Assembly: GCA_019749855.1 (NCBI GenBank)
Contig: JAIEPI010000067.1
Coordinates: 1-7,371 of the forward strand
DNA from: Rickettsiales bacterium
GTDB taxonomy: Bacteria > Pseudomonadota > Alphaproteobacteria > Rickettsiales > UBA998
DNA length: 7,371 nt
Reading direction: 5' to 3'
Shown here piece by piece: positions 5,142-7,371 of this stretch. Position numbers and translations under genes: made by a program. The notes under the pieces were generated by a model. That model saw nothing but the letters and a program-made list of their open reading frames with translations, had not been told where the DNA came from and did no database searches. Every line of letters begins with the position of its first letter. Positions within the stretch are counted from its first letter, which is position 1.

Positions 5142-6383
5142 ATGGCACTGATTGTAATGAAATTTGGCGGCACGTCCGTCGGCTCTACGGAGCGTATCTG
5201 TCATGTAGCCACACTGGTGCTGCGCGAAGTGGCACGTGGCAATCGTGTGATTGTCAACGTATCAGCCATGTCTGGCGTCACGGACTCTCTTATCACCTAC
5301 GTCAAAGAGGTGTCCACGCCGCAAACACCGGAGGCCTTTGCCGATATGGATTTTGTGGTATCCACCGGTGAGCAGGTGACCGCAGGGTTGCTCGCCCTTC
5401 GCTTGCAGGAGATAGGCCAGCCGGCGCGTGCGTTTGCTGGATGGCAGATTCCCGTCATTACGTCTGATGCATTTACCAAAGCACGCGTTGAGAACATCGA
5501 GACGCAGGCGATCAACGCGATTCTTGATCAGGGACATGTGGCGGTGGTGGCAGGTTTTCAGGGGATGACGCCGCAGCAGCGAGTCACTACCCTTGGGCGG
5601 GGTGGCTCTGACACCTCGGCAGTGGCGTTGGCGGCTGCTTTTGCCGCGGATCGTTGTGATATTTATACCGATGTTGATGGGGTGTACACGGCGGATCCGC
5701 GCATTGTGCGTACCGCGCGTAAGCTAGATCGCGTTTCCTATGAGGAGATGCTGGAGCTTGCCAGTCAGGGCAGCAAAGTGTTGCAGACGCGCTCGGTCGA
5801 GTTGGCGATGAATTATGGAGTTCAATTGCAGGTGCTTTCCACGTTTGAAGACAAACCTGGAACCTTGCTGGTACGTGAGGAGGAAATCGTGGAAAAACAT
5901 CGAGTCACCGGGATTGCTTACAGTCGTGACGATGCGCGCATCACCATTGCCGAGGTGGAAGACCGCCCGGGAGTCGCCGCCGCCATTTTTGGGCCACTGG
6001 CTGAAGCAAACATCAATGTGGATATGATTGTTCAGAACGTCACACCTGACGGAAAAGCCACCGATATGACATTCACCGTGGCACGTGGTGATTTGGCGCG
6101 CGCCATTAAGGTGCTGAAGGAAAATCTGGTTGATGTGGGTTATGGCGCTTTGCATACCGATGAAAATGTCGCCAAAGTCTCAGTGATTGGTGTGGGCATG
6201 CGCTCGCATGCGGGTGTAGCGCAAGAAATGTTTGCCACATTGGCCGAAAAGGGCATTAATCTGATTGTTATCAGCACCTCGGAGATCAAAATCAGTGTTC
6301 TCATCCAGGAGGCTTATCTGGAGCTTGCCCTGCGCTCACTCCATACAACCTATGGGTTGGATGCGGTCGTGGAGCATGGATAA
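5142..6383 (+). CDS. lysC: Aspartate kinase (aspartokinase), monofunctional
   Basis: Aspartokinase of 413 residues, phosphorylating L-aspartate as the first step toward lysine, diaminopimelate, threonine and methionine. The kinase domain shows KFGGTSVGS (7-15), NVSAMSGVTDSL (39-50), STGEQV (74-79), the GRGGSDTSA nucleotide/aspartate site (152-160) and TDVDGVYTADPR (176-187). Two C-terminal ACT domains follow from about residue 265: ITIAEVEDRPGVAAAIF (267-283) and VSVIGVGMRSHAGVAQEMF (346-364), with ISTSEIKISVLI (377-388). Feedback control by lysine and/or threonine is expected for this class but cannot be read from the sequence. The frame extends upstream to a TTG at 5088, but AGG seven bases before the ATG at 5142 and the standard start (MALIVMKFGGTSV) fix the start. 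An in-frame internal start is annotated separately. ptsP, often downstream of lysC in this class, is not here. Confidence 0.95.
   Translation: MALIVMKFGGTSVGSTERICHVATLVLREVARGNRVIVNVSAMSGVTDSLITYVKEVSTPQTPEAFADMDFVVSTGEQVTAGLLALRLQEIGQPARAFAGWQIPVITSDAFTKARVENIETQAINAILDQGHVAVVAGFQGMTPQQRVTTLGRGGSDTSAVALAAAFAADRCDIYTDVDGVYTADPRIVRTARKLDRVSYEEMLELASQGSKVLQTRSVELAMNYGVQLQVLSTFEDKPGTLLVREEEIVEKHRVTGIAYSRDDARITIAEVEDRPGVAAAIFGPLAEANINVDMIVQNVTPDGKATDMTFTVARGDLARAIKVLKENLVDVGYGALHTDENVAKVSVIGVGMRSHAGVAQEMFATLAEKGINLIVISTSEIKISVLIQEAYLELALRSLHTTYGLDAVVEHG
5877..5891 (+). promoter_or_regulatory. Internal ribosome binding site and GTG start within lysC
   Basis: GAGGAGGA (5877-5884) contains the full AGGAGG anti-Shine-Dalgarno core at 5878-5883, five bases before GTG at 5889-5891, which is codon 250 of lysC in frame. 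It is the best ribosome binding site noticed in the window, better than the one for lysC itself. The same bases also encode Glu-Glu-Glu, so coincidence is possible. Confidence 0.55.
5889..6383 (+). CDS. Candidate beta subunit of aspartokinase from an in-frame internal start
   Basis: Starting from the internal GTG, the frame would give a 164-residue protein holding only the two ACT regulatory domains. From memory of the literature, Corynebacterium glutamicum LysC beta (172 residues) starts at codon 250 of its lysC and Bacillus subtilis aspartokinase II beta (163 residues) at about codon 246; both form alpha2-beta2 enzymes. The start position, product size and strong ribosome binding site here agree with that arrangement. 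Whether it is translated cannot be told from the sequence, since it is wholly contained in lysC and in the same frame. Confidence 0.4.
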   Translation: MEKHRVTGIAYSRDDARITIAEVEDRPGVAAAIFGPLAEANINVDMIVQNVTPDGKATDMTFTVARGDLARAIKVLKENLVDVGYGALHTDENVAKVSVIGVGMRSHAGVAQEMFATLAEKGINLIVISTSEIKISVLIQEAYLELALRSLHTTYGLDAVVEHG

Positions 6384-6387
6384 AAAA

Positions 6388-6424
6388 TGTACCTTTTTAG
6401 TACAAAAATTAATTAAAAATTAAT
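6388..6424. other. AT-rich spacer with two short inverted repeats downstream of lysC
   Basis: TGTAC (6388-6392) and GTACA (6400-6404) form a 5-bp stem around a T-rich 7-base loop. Just after it, ATTAATT (6408-6414) and AATTAAT (6418-6424) form 7-bp arms around AAA. Neither is a convincing intrinsic terminator, because stems are weak and no T-run follows. The AT block lies just upstream of the candidate promoter of the next gene and could act as an UP-like element. Confidence 0.3.
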
Positions 6425-6438
6425 GATTCGGCCGTATG

Positions 6439-6467
6439 TTGCCATTTAGCCACATTTGCGAGATATT
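6439..6467 (+). promoter_or_regulatory. Candidate sigma70-type promoter for the 104-residue gene
   Basis: TTGCCA (6439-6444, five of six matches to TTGACA) is followed at the ideal 17-base spacing by GATATT (6462-6467, four of six to TATAAT). Transcription would start near 6474, leaving a short leader with AAGGGG (6478-6483) before the start codon. The fit supports a start at 6490/6493 rather than the upstream ATG at 6436, which would precede the transcript. Confidence 0.4.
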
Positions 6468-6492
6468 TGTGCAACGTAAGGGGAATCAGGTG

Positions 6493-6807
6493 ATGAGAAA
6501 CGGTTTTTTTGATAAAGAGTTTAGCTCTGCCATGGAAATTTTAGACATCTGGCAGGAGCAGGCACTTTTTTCCGATCAAGAAGACCTTCACGATTTGCTC
6601 ACTCATTTACAGCACGATATGGTTGAGCAATGTGCGCAGGGTGCCTTAGACGCGGCAACCTTAAGAAAAACATTATATTTTTTGGGCGTCTTGATGAAAG
6701 TACATCCGGCTTCCACGCGGCGTTTTGCCAGTATGCTGCAGAAAGATCAACGTCTTAAGCAGCGACAAGCGGCTGAAGCGCGCTTACCTGCATGTCATGA
6801 TGCCTAA
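6493..6807 (+). CDS. Small protein of unknown function
   Basis: A 104-residue protein that I do not recognise. It begins MRNGFFDKEFSSAMEILDIW and appears almost entirely alpha-helical. An acidic, leucine-rich first half (EDLHDLLTHLQHDMVEQC, 30-47) is followed by a hydrophobic stretch LYFLGVLMKV (61-70) and a basic, glutamine-rich tail (MLQKDQRLKQRQAAEAR, 81-97). The hydrophobic stretch is too short to be a membrane span. There is no signal peptide or cofactor motif; the two cysteines (C47, C101) are isolated. Starts possible are GTG 6490 and ATG 6493, both served by AAGGGG; an ATG at 6436 is less likely given the promoter position. It appears to be its own transcription unit, with 109 bases before it and more than 300 bases of non-coding DNA after it. 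Codon use looks like that of its neighbours, so it is probably a real gene. Confidence 0.7.
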   Translation: MRNGFFDKEFSSAMEILDIWQEQALFSDQEDLHDLLTHLQHDMVEQCAQGALDAATLRKTLYFLGVLMKVHPASTRRFASMLQKDQRLKQRQAAEARLPACHDA

Positions 6808-7149
6808 CAACACGTGTTTAATAACAAGTATTTAACAAGATTTGGGCGTATTACACGATTCGCTGATCCACAGGACGGGAATGGGGAGTGGCTGATGGAG
6901 GGCTATCAGTTGATAATTCTGCGCTTACGGTGAGAGGCGATAGCCCACTGGCTTGATTGTGACAAGGGCGCGCTGTGTTTCCACAACACCTAGTAACGTC
7001 TGTATCATTTTGGCATTCGACATAAACAGCCAAAAAGTGATGAATTTCAGCATAATAGCTTAAAACAACACCTTTCAGTATGACATTTGTGTGATATCTG
7101 GAACGTGCGGAAAACCAGTTAGTTCTTCTCTTTTTTGGCAGGTTGGGCT
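6808..7149. other. Non-coding stretch with inverted repeats between the small gene and the last gene
   Basis: No convincing protein gene lies here on either strand. A minus-strand frame at 6851-7033 gives a Ser/Pro/Thr-rich product resembling no protein. Visible structures are a 10-bp palindrome AACACGTGTT (6809-6818), an 8-bp inverted repeat (6900-6907 with 6939-6946), GTGTT/AACAC (6975-6979 with 6985-6989), TTTTGGC/GCCAAAA (7008-7014 with 7029-7035), and a pyrimidine-rich tract ending in six T (7131-7136). CATAAT at 7051-7056 could be a -10 for the following gene but lacks a -35. The stretch may hold a long leader or a small RNA; no known riboswitch or RNA family was recognised. Confidence 0.5.
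6883..6946 (+). promoter_or_regulatory. Possible leader-peptide element: mini-frame overlapping an 8-bp inverted repeat
   Basis: GGGGAG (6883-6888) stands six bases before ATG 6895, which opens a 12-codon frame (MEGYQLIILRLR, stop TGA 6931-6933). The frame covers the 5' arm GGGCTATC (6900-6907) of a perfect 8-bp inverted repeat whose 3' arm GATAGCCC (6939-6946) begins five bases after the stop. A competing small hairpin TATCA/TGATA (6904-6915) shares the 5' arm. A translating ribosome would block the long-range pairing, as in attenuators, but no terminator or sequestered start is evident nearby, so this is tentative. Confidence 0.25.
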
Positions 7150-7218
7150 ATGCAGCGCTCATTGCTTTTTTCGCTAAACCAACGCGTGATGGCGAAAACA
7201 GCCACAGGGAGACTAAGC

Positions 7219-7371
7219 GTGAATCATGGACAGGCACTCAACGAATTATGGGTGCGCGGCAAGATGTTTCTTGGCTGCGAACATGCGATTCTCGGCGGCG
7301 CCATGTCGTGGGTCTCTGAGCGTCATTTAGTGTCAGCGCTCTCTAATGCGGGTGGGTTTGGGGTGATTGCT
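7219..7371 (+). CDS. Nitronate monooxygenase-family flavoprotein, 5' part only
   Basis: The first 51 codons of a gene that continues past the window edge. ELWVRGKMFLGCEHAILGGA, then MSWVSERHLVSALSNAGGFG and VIA, match the N-terminus of the 2-nitropropane dioxygenase/nitronate monooxygenase family of FMN-dependent TIM-barrel enzymes, which also includes the FabK-type enoyl-ACP reductases. The GGAMSWVSERxLVxAxSNAGGFGVIA block is the first strand-helix region lining the FMN pocket. The substrate cannot be settled from this fragment. The GTG at 7219 has AGGGAG seven bases upstream and gives the usual short N-terminus, so it is preferred. An ATG at 7150 in the same frame, with CAGG seven bases upstream, would add 23 residues that do not resemble the family, and ATG 7189 is a third option. 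A long non-coding leader precedes the gene. Confidence 0.85.
   Translation, partial: MNHGQALNELWVRGKMFLGCEHAILGGAMSWVSERHLVSALSNAGGFGVIA

Noticed and set aside
5724..6155. 143-codon minus-strand frame inside lysC
   Set aside because: It lies wholly opposite conserved aspartokinase sequence, and its composition looks like an antisense shadow.
6436..6492. Upstream ATG at 6436 for the small orphan gene
   Set aside because: It would precede the predicted transcription start and lacks a ribosome binding site, whereas 6490/6493 have AAGGGG at suitable distance.
6851..7033. 60-codon minus-strand frame in the non-coding stretch
   Set aside because: The product is Ser/Pro/Thr/Cys-rich without a domain or good ribosome binding site, and the frame overlaps the inverted repeat. 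Probably chance.
1..7371. tRNA, rRNA, CRISPR array, insertion sequence or phage attachment site
   Set aside because: No cloverleaf, repeat-spacer pattern, transposase, terminal inverted repeats or integrase was seen.

Overview
The window looks like chromosomal housekeeping DNA from an alphaproteobacterium of moderate GC content. The evidence is an NDUFAF5/BioC-type SAM-fold protein head-to-head with comF, comF followed by a Nit-type amidohydrolase, ubiG directly followed by a single-chain aspartokinase gene, and an alphaproteobacterial-style nitronate monooxygenase-family protein. I see no phage genes, insertion sequences, CRISPR array, tRNA or rRNA, and I cannot name the order or genus.

Layout. 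Positions 1-72 (minus) hold the first codons of an unidentified gene. Positions 157-1023 (minus) encode an NDUFAF5-like complex I assembly factor. The comF-nit pair follows on the plus strand (1037-2674) with a 9-base gap. It runs tail-to-tail into a minus-strand pair (4218-2696) of a TPR-containing methyltransferase (COG4976 type) and a RimI-like acetyltransferase, whose stop and start overlap as TAGTG. A 95-base divergent spacer separates that pair from ubiG-lysC on the plus strand (4320-6383). A small orphan gene of unknown function with its own plausible promoter lies at 6493-6807. A roughly 340-411 base non-coding stretch with inverted repeats comes next, then the 5' end of a flavin-dependent nitronate monooxygenase-family gene that leaves the window.

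Function. UbiG makes ubiquinone, and the NDUFAF5-like protein probably helps mature the enzyme that reduces it (complex I). LysC opens the lysine/threonine/methionine/diaminopimelate branch. Nit probably removes the amide from damaged metabolites such as deaminated glutathione. RimI and the TPR methyltransferase are probably or possibly protein- or small-molecule-modifying enzymes.

Most notable observations. (1) There is a perfect AGGAGG ribosome binding site five bases before an in-frame GTG at lysC codon 250. This matches where the separately translated beta subunit starts in Corynebacterium glutamicum, and nearly matches Bacillus. (2) An 8-bp perfect inverted repeat upstream of the last gene overlaps a 12-codon frame with a good ribosome binding site, which resembles a leader-peptide arrangement. 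(3) A 16-bp perfect direct repeat spans the convergent stop codons of nit and rimI. I found no clear evidence of an entirely new multi-gene system.
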